Part shown: one piece after another, positions 36,609 to 45,304 of the stretch | How the letters are laid out: the number at the start of each line of letters is the position of its first letter | Position numbering within the stretch: the stretch's first letter is position 1 | Source: Candidatus Kapaibacterium thiocyanatum | Lineage (GTDB): Bacteria > Bacteroidota > Ignavibacteria > Kapaibacteriales > Kapaibacteriaceae | Length of the DNA stretch: 64,000 nucleotides | Reading direction: 5' to 3' | Assembly: GCA_001899175.1 (NCBI GenBank) | Contig: MKVH01000024.1 | Span: 496,001 to 560,000, forward strand | Notes under the pieces: generated by a model | Database searches by the model: none | What the model saw: only the letters and a program-made list of their open reading frames with translations | What the model was told of the DNA's origin: nothing | Program-made: the position numbers and the translations under genes

Positions 36609-37296
36609 CACCGAGGTCGATACGATCATCGTGTCGGACATTCATCTCGGGTCGGATGTAAGCCGGTCGAGCAGGCTGCTCGAACTGCTCCGGTCCTGCA
36701 CATATCACAGGCTGATCCTCAACGGCGATGTCTTCGACGATCTGAACTTCAACAGGTTGTCGAAGGACGACTGGAAGTTCCTTTCCTACATCCGCAGGAT
36801 GTCGAACCCACGCAGGGGAGTGGACGTCGTCTGGGTCGTGGGCAATCACGATGGTGGCGTGGCGGAAATCCTGAGCCATCTGCTCGGCGTACCCGTCCAC
36901 GAAGAATATCTGTGGGAATCGCACGGGCGTCGCCATCTCGCCATCCACGGACATCAGTTCGACAAGTGGATCAACGATCACGTCATCGTGACGGCCGTCG
37001 CGTCGTGGCTCTATCTGCTGTTGCAGAAGATGGACCCCGAACACCGCATGAGCCGATGGGTGAAACGTACCAGCAAGAAGTGGCTTCGCCTGAGCGACAA
37101 GGTAGGGCACGATGCCGCAGTCTATGGCAGGAAGCAGCATGAAGCGGACGTGGTCTTCTGCGGCCATACGCATCATGCGACGGAGACGAGCGTCGATGGC
37201 GTGCGATACTTCAATTCCGGGTGCTGGACGGACAAGCCTTCACAGTACGTCACGATCGACCTGCAAGGGGAGATACGCATACAGGAATGCCTCTAG
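36580..37296 (+). CDS. LpxH-like metallophosphoesterase
   Basis: 238 residues with all calcineurin-like phosphoesterase motifs: SDIHLGS, GDVFDD, VVGNHDGG, IHGHQFD and CGHTHHATE. The spacing and the hydrophobic segment TAVASWLYLLLQKM resemble UDP-2,3-diacylglucosamine diphosphatases (LpxH/YbbF), which work on lipid A precursors, though other pyrophosphate substrates are possible. I chose the ATG at 36580, overlapping the previous gene by 29 nt; 36550 and 36556 are alternatives. It is the last gene of the surface-sugar operon. Confidence 0.8.
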   Translation: MPSTIVPDHDTEVDTIIVSDIHLGSDVSRSSRLLELLRSCTYHRLILNGDVFDDLNFNRLSKDDWKFLSYIRRMSNPRRGVDVVWVVGNHDGGVAEILSHLLGVPVHEEYLWESHGRRHLAIHGHQFDKWINDHVIVTAVASWLYLLLQKMDPEHRMSRWVKRTSKKWLRLSDKVGHDAAVYGRKQHEADVVFCGHTHHATETSVDGVRYFNSGCWTDKPSQYVTIDLQGEIRIQECL

Positions 37297-37298
37297 CA

Positions 37299-37320
37299 CG
37301 ATCGTCATCGTGTACGATCG
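37299..37320. terminator. weak hairpin between convergent genes
   Basis: CGATCGT pairs with ACGATCG (7 bp, 8-nt loop) right after the phosphoesterase stop. No T-run follows. Confidence 0.35.
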
Positions 37321-37350
37321 AGGGGAGCGATGACGGACGCTACGACGGAC

Positions 37351-37746
37351 TCAGCGTCGTCGCGACATGCACTGTACTGCCTTCCGCAGCTTCTCGTCGG
37401 TATGGTACAAGGCGAGGAGCATCGTCAGGATGTCGTCGATCTTCTTTACGGGAATATCCTCGTCCGGATCGAGGAGCAGGATCTTCACGCGAGCACGCCC
37501 TTCGCTGACGAGATCGGGATGGTCGATCTTGCTGCCTTCCATGAAGCCGATGTAGGGCATCCCGAGCTTCTTGTGTATCCAGAAATAGCAGAAGATCTTG
37601 CCCTTGTAGCAGAAGAAGGGCATCTGATACTTCATGGTCTGGGTGATGTTCGGATCCTTGTCGAGGATGAGCTTCCTGAGAAAGAGGAACAAACCCTGCA
37701 GGGGTTCTTCGTAGCGAGCGAAGTAGTTGTTGGATTCAGCGACCAT
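37351..37746 (-). CDS. DUF1801 / YdhG-like small protein
   Basis: 131 residues with the DUF1801 pattern: an N-terminal helix pair, then ITQTMKYQMPFFCYKGKIFC and HKKLGMPYIGFMEG. The family is small and cytosolic, with no agreed function (iron-chaperone frataxin-like fold for YdhG in Bacillus). It lies 15 nt downstream of the GyrI-like gene and is probably transcribed with it. Confidence 0.75.
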   Translation of the reverse strand: MVAESNNYFARYEEPLQGLFLFLRKLILDKDPNITQTMKYQMPFFCYKGKIFCYFWIHKKLGMPYIGFMEGSKIDHPDLVSEGRARVKILLLDPDEDIPVKKIDDILTMLLALYHTDEKLRKAVQCMSRRR

Positions 37747-37761
37747 GGTATCGGTGGGTTG

Positions 37762-38226
37762 TTATGCGACGGCGATGAAGATATCGACTTCGGCATTCTT
37801 CATGTCCGTGGCTTTCGGACCGTACACTTCGAAATCGGTCGTGAACGTGCGGTCGATGCCGGCATTCCAGATACGTAACCATTCGTGGTAGACGATGCCT
37901 TCCGTGAGATCGCCCTTCGCAATGAACGGAGTATAGGTTCCGCCACCCAGGACCTTGCCCGTGAGACCTGCGGGAAGATCGTCGAGGCTGGCCACCTTGC
38001 AGCCCAGAAGCGTCGTATATGGCCGGGTGTGATCCTTCTCGTAATCCGTGTAGATACAGTAGACCGTGTCGTCGACGCGGCCCGGAATGCGTACGATGAC
38101 GTTCTCCGACATGAACCGCGCCCACAACGCGGGAATGTCCGTCATGGCCTGGCCGTTCTCGTTGGTCGTCCGTACGGCGATGCCGGCGACGGCGAATGGT
38201 TCGATGGTGATGGTCGTCATCGTCAT
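37762..38226 (-). CDS. GyrI-like / AraC-effector-binding domain protein
   Basis: 154 residues. The beta-alpha fold of the SOUL/GyrI-like effector-binding domain is suggested by FAVAGIAVRTTNENGQAMTD near the start, and later by GGTYTPFIAKGD and a C-terminal strand EVDIFIAVA. It lacks a DNA-binding domain, like the stand-alone GyrI-like proteins that bind small amphipathic molecules or gyrase. It precedes the DUF1801 gene by 15 nt. Confidence 0.78.
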   Translation of the reverse strand: MTMTTITIEPFAVAGIAVRTTNENGQAMTDIPALWARFMSENVIVRIPGRVDDTVYCIYTDYEKDHTRPYTTLLGCKVASLDDLPAGLTGKVLGGGTYTPFIAKGDLTEGIVYHEWLRIWNAGIDRTFTTDFEVYGPKATDMKNAEVDIFIAVA

Positions 38227-38254
38227 GGCTCCGGATTGTGTCTCCCGAAACTAC

Positions 38255-38292
38255 GAGGCCGCTCCTGACAACGGTATGTCAGGAGCGGCCTC
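38255..38292. terminator. 16-bp perfect hairpin downstream of the efflux operon
   Basis: GAGGCCGCTCCTGACA pairs exactly with TGTCAGGAGCGGCCTC around ACGGTA. It lies just downstream of the RND gene end on the minus strand and upstream of the GyrI-like gene. The T-run on the minus side is short, but the stem is very strong. Confidence 0.75.
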
Positions 38293-38324
38293 TCCGTATA
38301 CGATCTCGGAGTGGATCGCCGCCG

Positions 38325-41300
38325 CTATCCCGTATACTTTCTGTGGCGGTGATACGCCGCATAGAACAGTTGCGGGAAGATCACCAGCGAGAGGATGGCT
38401 GCCGTGACGAAGCCGCTGACGACGACGATGGCCAGGGGACGCTGGGCGTCCGAACCGATACCCGTCGACAATGCGGCCGGCAACAGGCCCAGGATGCCCA
38501 TGAGTGCCGTCATGATGATGGGACGTATGCGGCTTTCCACGCCTGCGCGGATGGCGTCCTTCAGCGACAGCTTGTCGACCGTACGCCGTCGGTGGAATTC
38601 GTTGACCAGCAGCACGCCGTTCAGGATGCATATGCCCGACAGGGCGATGAAGCCGATGCCCGCCGAGATGCTGAAGTTGGTACCCGAGAGAAGCAGACCC
38701 CAGATGCCGCCGATCAATGCGAACGGTACGTTCAGGATGATGAGGACGGCGTCGCGGACGTTCCCCGTGGTGGCCAGGAGGATCAGGAAGATGAGGATGA
38801 GGCTGATGGGAACCGCGACGGCCAGTGTGGACTCCGCGCGCTGCTGGTTCTCGAAGTCGCCCGTCCACGTCAGCGTCACTCCCGCAGGCAGCTTCACGGC
38901 TTTGCCGATCTGCTGCTGCGCGTCGGCGATGGTGCTGCCCATGTCGCGGTCGCGGATGGAGAACTTCACGGCGATGAATCGTGCGGCGCCCTCGCGGAAG
39001 AGGAGCAACGGGCCGGTGACGGACTTGATGGTGGCGATTTCCTTCAGCGGAACGGTCGTGCCGTGGAGCGTGGGTACGCGCAGATCGGCGATCTCCGTTT
39101 CGTTGCTGCGATATTCCTGCAGGTAGCGCACACGGATACCGTACTTGCGCTCGCCATCGTAGAACTGCGATGCGGCTTTCCCGCCGATGGCCATGGCGAT
39201 GACGCTGTTCGCGTCGGCCGACGTCACGCCGTAGGTGGCCATGCGCTGCTTGTCGAGCTCGATGCGGAGTTCGGGTTGACCGAGGTTGCGGATGATGCCG
39301 AGGTCGGCGATGCCGGGTACCTTGTGAAGGATCGACTCCACATGCTCGGCCTGTTTCTCGATGACGTGCAGGTCCTGGCCGAAGATCTTGACGGCGATCG
39401 ATCCCTTCACACCCGACACGGCTTCCTCGACGTTGTCCATGATCGGCTGCGAGAAGTTGAAGTTGATGCCCGGATAGATGGCGAGGCGACGTTGCATTTC
39501 GGACACCAGGTCGTCGCGTGTGATATGCCGCTTCCACTGTGCCTGCGGCACGAGGTCGACATGGAATTCCACGTTGTAGAATCCCGTTGGATCCGTTCCG
39601 TCGTTCGGGCGTCCCGTCTGCGACAGCACACCGCGCACTTCGGGGAAGTTGCGGATGATGTCACGCATGCCTGCCGACAGACGCACGGCTTCCTCGAGCG
39701 AGATGCTGAGGGGAAGATTGGCCCGTACGTACATGGCTCCTTCGTTGAGGTGCGGCAGGAATTCCGTACCCAGCAGGCCGAAGGACATGATACCGGCTGC
39801 CACGACACCGGCCGTGGCCGTGATGGAGACCTTCCTGTTACGTGCCGCGAGATCGTAGAGGCCGATGATACGTTTGCGGATGAAGTCGACGATGACGTTG
39901 TGGCGCTCCCGCACGTTCTTCCGCATGAGGATACTCACCAGTACCGGTACGAGCGTGAGCGTGAGCAGCAACGCTCCAAGCAGGGCGAACGTCAACGTAT
40001 AGGCCAGCGGCGTGAAGAGCTTCCCTTCGACCTTCTGGAAGGCGAAGAGCGGAATGAGACACGTGACGATGATGATCTTGGCGAAGAAGACGGACTTGCC
40101 CATCTCCGTGCCCACGCGCTTGATGATGCCGAGCTTCGACATCTTGTTGAACCGGTCCATGCCCATCTTGTGGGATAGATGGTCCAATGCCACGAATATC
40201 CCCTCCACCATCACCACGGCCCCGTCGATGATGATGCCGAAGTCGATGGCGCCGATCGACAGCAGATTCGCGGGCATGCCCTTGATCTTGAGGCAGACGA
40301 AGGCGAAGAGCAATGACAGGGGAATGATGATGGCCACGATGAACGTGGCGCGCAGGTCGGCCATGAAGAGCAGCACGATGACCGTGACGAGGATGATGCC
40401 TTCCACGATGTTGTGCGATACCGTGCCGATGCAGTAGTCGATGAGGTTCTGTCTGTTGTAGAAGGGCACGATCTCCACATCGTTCGGCAGCGCCGTCGCG
40501 CGTATCTCGTCGAGCTTCTCCTGGAGGGCCTTGATGACGAGGCCTGGATCCTTGCCCTTGCGCATGACGACGATACCCTGGACGACGTCGGGCTCCGCGT
40601 TGCGTCCGACCTGGCCGAGTCTCGGCAGGGTGGATTCGTAGACGTCTGCGACGTTCTTGACGAGGATCGGCATGCCGTCGATGTAATCGACGATGATGTT
40701 GTTGATGTCGTCGATCGACTGCAGCAGGCCGATACCGCGGACGACGTAGGCCTGATCGTTCTTCTCGATGACGTCGCCACCGACGTTGACGTTGCTCTTG
40801 GTGACGGCGTCGTAGACGGCGAGCGGCGTGAGGTCGTACTTCTTGAGCAGGTTCGGATTGACGCCGATCTCGAAGGTCTTGACCACGCCGCCGAAGCTCA
40901 CGACGTCCGCCACGCCGCTCACGGACCTGATGCGGCGTTCGATCACCCAGTCCTGCAGCGACTTCAGATCGCTGACCGAGTGCGTCTTGCTGCGCAGCGT
41001 ATAGCGGAAGATCTCGCCCGTGGGGCCATACGGTGGTTGTATCTCGGGATTGACGCCTTCGGGCATGTCGGCATTGGCGAGCAGGCTGGCGACGTTCTGC
41101 CGTGCTTCCAGGTCCGAGACGTCGTCGTCGAAGATGATCCTGATCACGGACAGACCGAAGAGCGTCGTACTGCGCAGCGAACTCTTCCTCGCGACGCCGT
41201 TCACGGACGCTTCGATGGGGATGGTGACGAACTTCTCGACTTCTTCCGCACCTCTTCCCGGCCATTGCGTGATGATCGTCACCTGCGTATTGGTGACATC

Positions 41301-41429
41301 GGGGAAGGCATCGATGATCGTCGTCGAGAACGATACCAGGCCAGCCACGATGAGACCTGCCGTCGCGAAGAGGATCAGGAAGCGATTCCGCAGCGAGAAG
41401 GCGATGATGAATCTGATGAGTGCGGTCAT
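38325..41429 (-). CDS. czcA: CzcA-type heavy-metal efflux RND transporter
   Basis: 1034 residues, inner-membrane proton-driven pump of the HME-RND family, with two sets of six membrane helices and large periplasmic loops (starts with RFIIAFSLRNRFLILFATAG). The helix-4 motif DFGIIIDGAVVMVE carries the Asp-Asp-Glu proton relay typical of CzcA/NccA-type (Zn, Co, Cd, Ni) pumps rather than CusA-type copper/silver pumps. It overlaps the adaptor gene by 4 nt and is followed by a strong hairpin, ending the czcCBA operon. The precise metal cannot be told. Confidence 0.94.
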   Translation of the reverse strand: MTALIRFIIAFSLRNRFLILFATAGLIVAGLVSFSTTIIDAFPDVTNTQVTIITQWPGRGAEEVEKFVTIPIEASVNGVARKSSLRSTTLFGLSVIRIIFDDDVSDLEARQNVASLLANADMPEGVNPEIQPPYGPTGEIFRYTLRSKTHSVSDLKSLQDWVIERRIRSVSGVADVVSFGGVVKTFEIGVNPNLLKKYDLTPLAVYDAVTKSNVNVGGDVIEKNDQAYVVRGIGLLQSIDDINNIIVDYIDGMPILVKNVADVYESTLPRLGQVGRNAEPDVVQGIVVMRKGKDPGLVIKALQEKLDEIRATALPNDVEIVPFYNRQNLIDYCIGTVSHNIVEGIILVTVIVLLFMADLRATFIVAIIIPLSLLFAFVCLKIKGMPANLLSIGAIDFGIIIDGAVVMVEGIFVALDHLSHKMGMDRFNKMSKLGIIKRVGTEMGKSVFFAKIIIVTCLIPLFAFQKVEGKLFTPLAYTLTFALLGALLLTLTLVPVLVSILMRKNVRERHNVIVDFIRKRIIGLYDLAARNRKVSITATAGVVAAGIMSFGLLGTEFLPHLNEGAMYVRANLPLSISLEEAVRLSAGMRDIIRNFPEVRGVLSQTGRPNDGTDPTGFYNVEFHVDLVPQAQWKRHITRDDLVSEMQRRLAIYPGINFNFSQPIMDNVEEAVSGVKGSIAVKIFGQDLHVIEKQAEHVESILHKVPGIADLGIIRNLGQPELRIELDKQRMATYGVTSADANSVIAMAIGGKAASQFYDGERKYGIRVRYLQEYRSNETEIADLRVPTLHGTTVPLKEIATIKSVTGPLLLFREGAARFIAVKFSIRDRDMGSTIADAQQQIGKAVKLPAGVTLTWTGDFENQQRAESTLAVAVPISLILIFLILLATTGNVRDAVLIILNVPFALIGGIWGLLLSGTNFSISAGIGFIALSGICILNGVLLVNEFHRRRTVDKLSLKDAIRAGVESRIRPIIMTALMGILGLLPAALSTGIGSDAQRPLAIVVVSGFVTAAILSLVIFPQLFYAAYHRHRKYTG

Positions 41430-42520
41430 TGTACGATTGCGTTGAATAGCAGAAGTTGATTGCTGGCCACCACATGCTCTCCTTCGGCCAGGCCATCCAT
41501 GATGTACGTACGGTCTCCCACCTCACGGTAGGGATGGACCTTCCGCGGCGAGATCTTGTCGTTGGCTCCTACGACAAGTACCCAATGACTGTTGTTGTGG
41601 AAGATGAGCGACGTCGTCTTGACGGACGGCAGGTAGCGATGCTCCTTCCTGCGGATGACGACGTTGGCGAACATCTCCGGCTTCAGCAGGAGTCGGGGAT
41701 TCGATACCTGGATCTTGATCTTCATCGTACGGTTACCGGGATCGAGAACGCTGTAGATGCGATTGATGATGCCGTGGAAGGTCGTGTCCGGATAGGCGAT
41801 GACCTGGATGGCGACCGAGTCCCCTTCACGTACTGCATTGATGTCCGATTCGTAGACGTTGGCCAGTACCCATACGCGCGACAGATCGGCGACCGTGAAC
41901 AGGGGGCTGTCGTCGTCGGCACGGAAGTGGGACCCCTGTGTGATGGCACGCTGAACGATGGTGCCGGTGCGCGGGGATTTCACGGTGTAGTTCGACGACG
42001 ACGACGAGCCGAGCAGCCCGCTGACGTCCTGCGTGCGCTGAAGCTCCGATCGTGTGCGTTCCACCTCACGTACGGCCGCTTCGTAATCGCGATCCGTCAT
42101 CAGGCCGGACTTGTGGAGTATCTCCGCTGCATGCAGGCTCTTCTCTGCCACGGCGACGTTGCTTCGGGCCGCTGCGGCCTGCGACGATACGTCCATGACT
42201 TCGGCGGACTGGACGACGGCGAGAGACTGCCCCTTGCGAACCTGGTCGCCGATGTCCGCACGGACGTCGACGGCGATGCCGCCGGCGAAGGGCACGACGC
42301 GGGAGATGAGATCCTCGTCGTACGTCACGCGGCCCGTCAGCGATATGTACTGCTCGGCAGCGGTGGCGTGGACCGTATCGACACTGATGGGAATGTTCTT
42401 CGACACCGAGTCGAGAGATAGTGCCTGGGCACGGGGCGCGTCGTCGTCGCTGTCGGCATGATTGCATGCAGTCAGGGATGCGATGGCGATCGTGGACAGG
42501 AGGACATGATGGAGTCGCAT
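41426..42520 (-). CDS. czcB: RND efflux periplasmic adaptor lipoprotein (CzcB-like)
   Basis: 364 residues with a lipoprotein signal (lipobox LTAC, Cys19) and the membrane-fusion-protein layout. A lipoyl/barrel-sandwich half (VVPFAGGIAVDVRADIGDQV) is followed by a helical hairpin (about 120-160), the second half of the lipoyl domain (YTVKSPRTGTIVQRAITQG) and beta-barrel domains. It links the RND pump to the outer-membrane channel. The gene lies between czcC and czcA on the same strand. Confidence 0.92.
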   Translation of the reverse strand: MRLHHVLLSTIAIASLTACNHADSDDDAPRAQALSLDSVSKNIPISVDTVHATAAEQYISLTGRVTYDEDLISRVVPFAGGIAVDVRADIGDQVRKGQSLAVVQSAEVMDVSSQAAAARSNVAVAEKSLHAAEILHKSGLMTDRDYEAAVREVERTRSELQRTQDVSGLLGSSSSSNYTVKSPRTGTIVQRAITQGSHFRADDDSPLFTVADLSRVWVLANVYESDINAVREGDSVAIQVIAYPDTTFHGIINRIYSVLDPGNRTMKIKIQVSNPRLLLKPEMFANVVIRRKEHRYLPSVKTTSLIFHNNSHWVLVVGANDKISPRKVHPYREVGDRTYIMDGLAEGEHVVASNQLLLFNAIVQ

Positions 42521-42543
42521 GAGGCTACTCGGAGTCAGGTGGA

Positions 42544-43827
42544 TCAGTTGATGGGAAGTACCGTCGTTCCGGCCGCGACGTTGAGATCGATGACGGAGTT
42601 GTACCAGTGGCGCTCCGCTTCGATGGACATGATGGAGGCATCGACGATGGCTTGATAGAGATCGACGAATTCGATGAAGCCCAGGGCGCGTGCCCTGTAG
42701 GCGTTCAGGAGGGTGGTCGCGCGTTCGCCACCGGTGGCGTTATCCAGTGTGCGTGCCCGTTGAAGCAGGTTGGTCGACTCGCGAAGCGAGGCCAGGGCCG
42801 AGCGTATGTCCTGTGTGGCCGATTCCATGCCGGCACGATACGAGGCATCGCTGCGTTCGATGTTGGCCTGACTGATCTCGATGCCACCCTGGTTGCGGTC
42901 GAAGAACGGCAGCTCGAGAGACATGGTGAGGCCCATGTAGTCGGGCCAGGAGCTTCCCTGCTTGTCGTAGGTGAGGCCCATGCGGAGGTCGGGCCAGGCG
43001 AGGCGTTTCTGATAGCTGAGATTGGCGAGCTCGCGCTCGCGCTGGATGCGGTTGATCGCGAGGTCGGGCCGCTCGCGCATGGCCAGGGAGAGAAGAGACG
43101 GTTCGGTGAGCGTGTCGGACAACGACGTCGTGGGACGGGTGGCGAAGGGCGTGACGTCGTAGACGACGTCGGTGCTGTCGCCCAGGAGAACCCGGAGGGC
43201 GCCCATCGCATTGCGTTCGTTCATGCGGATCTCGCTGGCAGCCCGCTCGAGCTGGTAGCCCAGGACGCCGATGCGCAGCAGTTCCTGTTCGGCATAGACG
43301 CCTCGTCCTCTCATCGACTCCATGGCCGTGATCATCGCACGGAGCGAGTCGATGGCTCCATCCGTGATCCGTCGTTGGCGCGCATAGGCCTGGATGTCGA
43401 CGAGCGCACGCTGCACCTGGGCGGTGAGGAGTCGTTGTGTTGCCGTCAGGACCGTCTCGTTGACCTCGACGTCCTTCTCGGCAACGGACGTACGGCCGCC
43501 GACGGTTCCCGAGTAGTCGATCTTCGTATCGATCGATGCGGTCTGCTGGCTCGGATTGGCGCCGTTGTTGAAGTCCAGCCACTTGCCGTTCGTACGGTTG
43601 AACAGATTGTATTCGATGGCGAGAGAGGGATTGTATCCCGTCGATGCCTGCAGCAGGCTGCCCCTGGCCGATCGTACGTCCGCACGGACGACGGCGATGC
43701 CGGCGTTCCGCGCGAGGGCGGTCTGCACGGCCGATTCCACGGACAGTTCCCGTCGTACCGGTTGCGCACCGAGGGATACGTACGACGAGAGCACTACGAC
43801 GATCGAAATGAATCGGTACCTGGACAT
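42544..43827 (-). CDS. czcC: TolC/CzcC-family outer-membrane efflux protein
   Basis: 427 residues with a signal peptide (SIVVVLSSYVSLGAQP) and the duplicated TolC architecture of long helices; GYNPSLAIEYNLFN and KRLAWPDLRMGLTYDKQG are strand segments of the beta-barrel. It forms the outer-membrane exit channel for the CzcBA pump. First gene of the efflux operon, 100 nt downstream of the sensor kinase gene; this gap holds the tandem repeat at 43892-43912. Confidence 0.92.
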   Translation of the reverse strand: MSRYRFISIVVVLSSYVSLGAQPVRRELSVESAVQTALARNAGIAVVRADVRSARGSLLQASTGYNPSLAIEYNLFNRTNGKWLDFNNGANPSQQTASIDTKIDYSGTVGGRTSVAEKDVEVNETVLTATQRLLTAQVQRALVDIQAYARQRRITDGAIDSLRAMITAMESMRGRGVYAEQELLRIGVLGYQLERAASEIRMNERNAMGALRVLLGDSTDVVYDVTPFATRPTTSLSDTLTEPSLLSLAMRERPDLAINRIQRERELANLSYQKRLAWPDLRMGLTYDKQGSSWPDYMGLTMSLELPFFDRNQGGIEISQANIERSDASYRAGMESATQDIRSALASLRESTNLLQRARTLDNATGGERATTLLNAYRARALGFIEFVDLYQAIVDASIMSIEAERHWYNSVIDLNVAAGTTVLPIN

Positions 43828-43891
43828 GAGGCTATTCGTGTTGTGTCAACCGACCGTATGACGGCATTGCACCGCGATGCGTTTGCCGTTT

Positions 43892-43912
43892 TCATGAGAA
43901 TATCATGAGAAT
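43892..43912 (-). promoter_or_regulatory. tandem 10-bp direct repeat, probable response-regulator binding site
   Basis: TCATGAGAAT occurs twice with an 11-bp period (43892-43901 and 43903-43912), about 65-85 bp upstream of the czcC start. Two same-direction half-sites one helical turn apart are the usual target of OmpR/PhoB-type regulators, and one is encoded just upstream in this locus. Confidence 0.6.
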
Positions 43913-43927
43913 GGGATTAGGATGTCA

Positions 43928-45304
43928 TTAACGCTTCGTCGAGGCTGGAAGCCGGATGATGACCGTCGTGCCTTCTGCCGGACCGCTGCTGATATCGATC
44001 GTTCCGGCGAGGTGATGGAGAATGGATTCCGTGACTGCGAGACCGATGCCATGCCCCTCGGCATGGAGTCGCGCGTCGTCGGTTCTGAAGAATGGATCCG
44101 CCACGTGACCGGCGGCTGTATCGTCGAAACCGATGCCATCGTCCTCTATCGTGATGGTGATGGTCGTTCCGTCGGATTCAAGATAAATATCTACCGGCTT
44201 ATCTTCACTGTACTTAAGGGCGTTGTCGATGATGTTCGTAAGAACGACGGCCACCAGTACTTCATGGCCGTCGATGGTGAGATGCGATTCCTCTTCGGGC
44301 ATCGTCTCGGTGTGAAGGCGGATACGGCCCGTGTCGTACTGCCTGCCGAGCAGGTCGATGGCATCGAGGAGGCATTCGTCCACACGGACGGGATGCGTGC
44401 CTTCGAGCGAGCGGCTGCCATCCGACCGTGCAAGGAGCAGAAGACCGTTCACGATGGCATTGAGATGCTCCGTTCCGGAAGCGATGGACAGTAACGTCGT
44501 CCTGTATTCATCGGCCGTACGCGGACGGGCCAGGACTACCTGTATCTCCCCGATGATGGAAGTGAGCGGCGTGCGGAGTTCGTGGGATGCGTTGGCGACG
44601 AACAGGCGCTGCCGTTCGAAGGATGTCTGCAGACGTTCGAGCATTTCGTTGAACGTCGAAGCCAGTTGTGCGATCTCGTCGCGGCCGTCGCCGACGTCGA
44701 TACGATGATCGAGGTTGGTGGACGAGATGCTGTGAACGTCGGTGACGATCTTCGAGAACGGACGCAGGATCCTGCGAGAGAAGATGAAGCCGCCCATCGT
44801 CATGAGCACGATACCCACGCAGAGTCCCGCCGTCATCATGAACCGCAGATCGGCGAGCTTCCCGTTGCCTACCGCGTCGACGGCCGAGACCAGGATGACG
44901 AAGTCTCCCTGGTTGTCGTGGTAGTAGAGGCCTGCCGTGCAGACGGAGTCGCGGCATTCGCGGACGAGATTCTCGCGGCGCGTTTGTGCCACGAGATGAT
45001 GGGGGATCGGTGTATCCGCCTTGGCTTCCACGAACTGCGGCTGGTTCTGCCGGTCGATGATGAGGATACGTTCGTAGGGTAACGTGACGAGGAACCGGCG
45101 ATTCGATTCGAGCAGACGGTGGCGCGTCAGTTCATCCTGTTCGAGGAAGACCGTCGCCGCGATGACGGCGCGCTCCCGGAGACGCTCGAAGAAGTCGTCC
45201 TTCGCATTCCGGGCGGTCAGCACGTAGATGAAACCCAGCACTCCGCCCAGAACGAGACCCGTGATGGACGTGAAGAGGATGGTGAGCCGGGTGCCGATCT
45301 TCAT
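43928..45304 (-). CDS. sensor histidine kinase of the metal-efflux two-component system
   Basis: 458 residues. Two membrane spans (LFTSITGLVLGGVLGFIYVL at 10-30 and one near 155-175) enclose a periplasmic sensor region of about 125 residues. HAMP (about 180-232), HisKA with the phospho-accepting His in VANASHELRTPL (about 240), and the HATPase domain (NIIDNALKYSE, DDGIGFDD, GHGIGLAVTESIL) follow. The layout is that of CusS/CzcS-type kinases. The ATG overlaps the regulator stop by 4 nt. It lies upstream of czcCBA, indicating metal sensing (inference). Confidence 0.92.
   Translation of the reverse strand: MKIGTRLTILFTSITGLVLGGVLGFIYVLTARNAKDDFFERLRERAVIAATVFLEQDELTRHRLLESNRRFLVTLPYERILIIDRQNQPQFVEAKADTPIPHHLVAQTRRENLVRECRDSVCTAGLYYHDNQGDFVILVSAVDAVGNGKLADLRFMMTAGLCVGIVLMTMGGFIFSRRILRPFSKIVTDVHSISSTNLDHRIDVGDGRDEIAQLASTFNEMLERLQTSFERQRLFVANASHELRTPLTSIIGEIQVVLARPRTADEYRTTLLSIASGTEHLNAIVNGLLLLARSDGSRSLEGTHPVRVDECLLDAIDLLGRQYDTGRIRLHTETMPEEESHLTIDGHEVLVAVVLTNIIDNALKYSEDKPVDIYLESDGTTITITIEDDGIGFDDTAAGHVADPFFRTDDARLHAEGHGIGLAVTESILHHLAGTIDISSGPAEGTTVIIRLPASTKR

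Noticed and set aside
29114-37296. Standard sialic acid (Neu5Ac) operon
   Set aside because: No NeuC-type epimerase and no clear NeuA; the NeuB-like protein lacks its SAF domain, and transketolase plus aminotransferase are unexpected.
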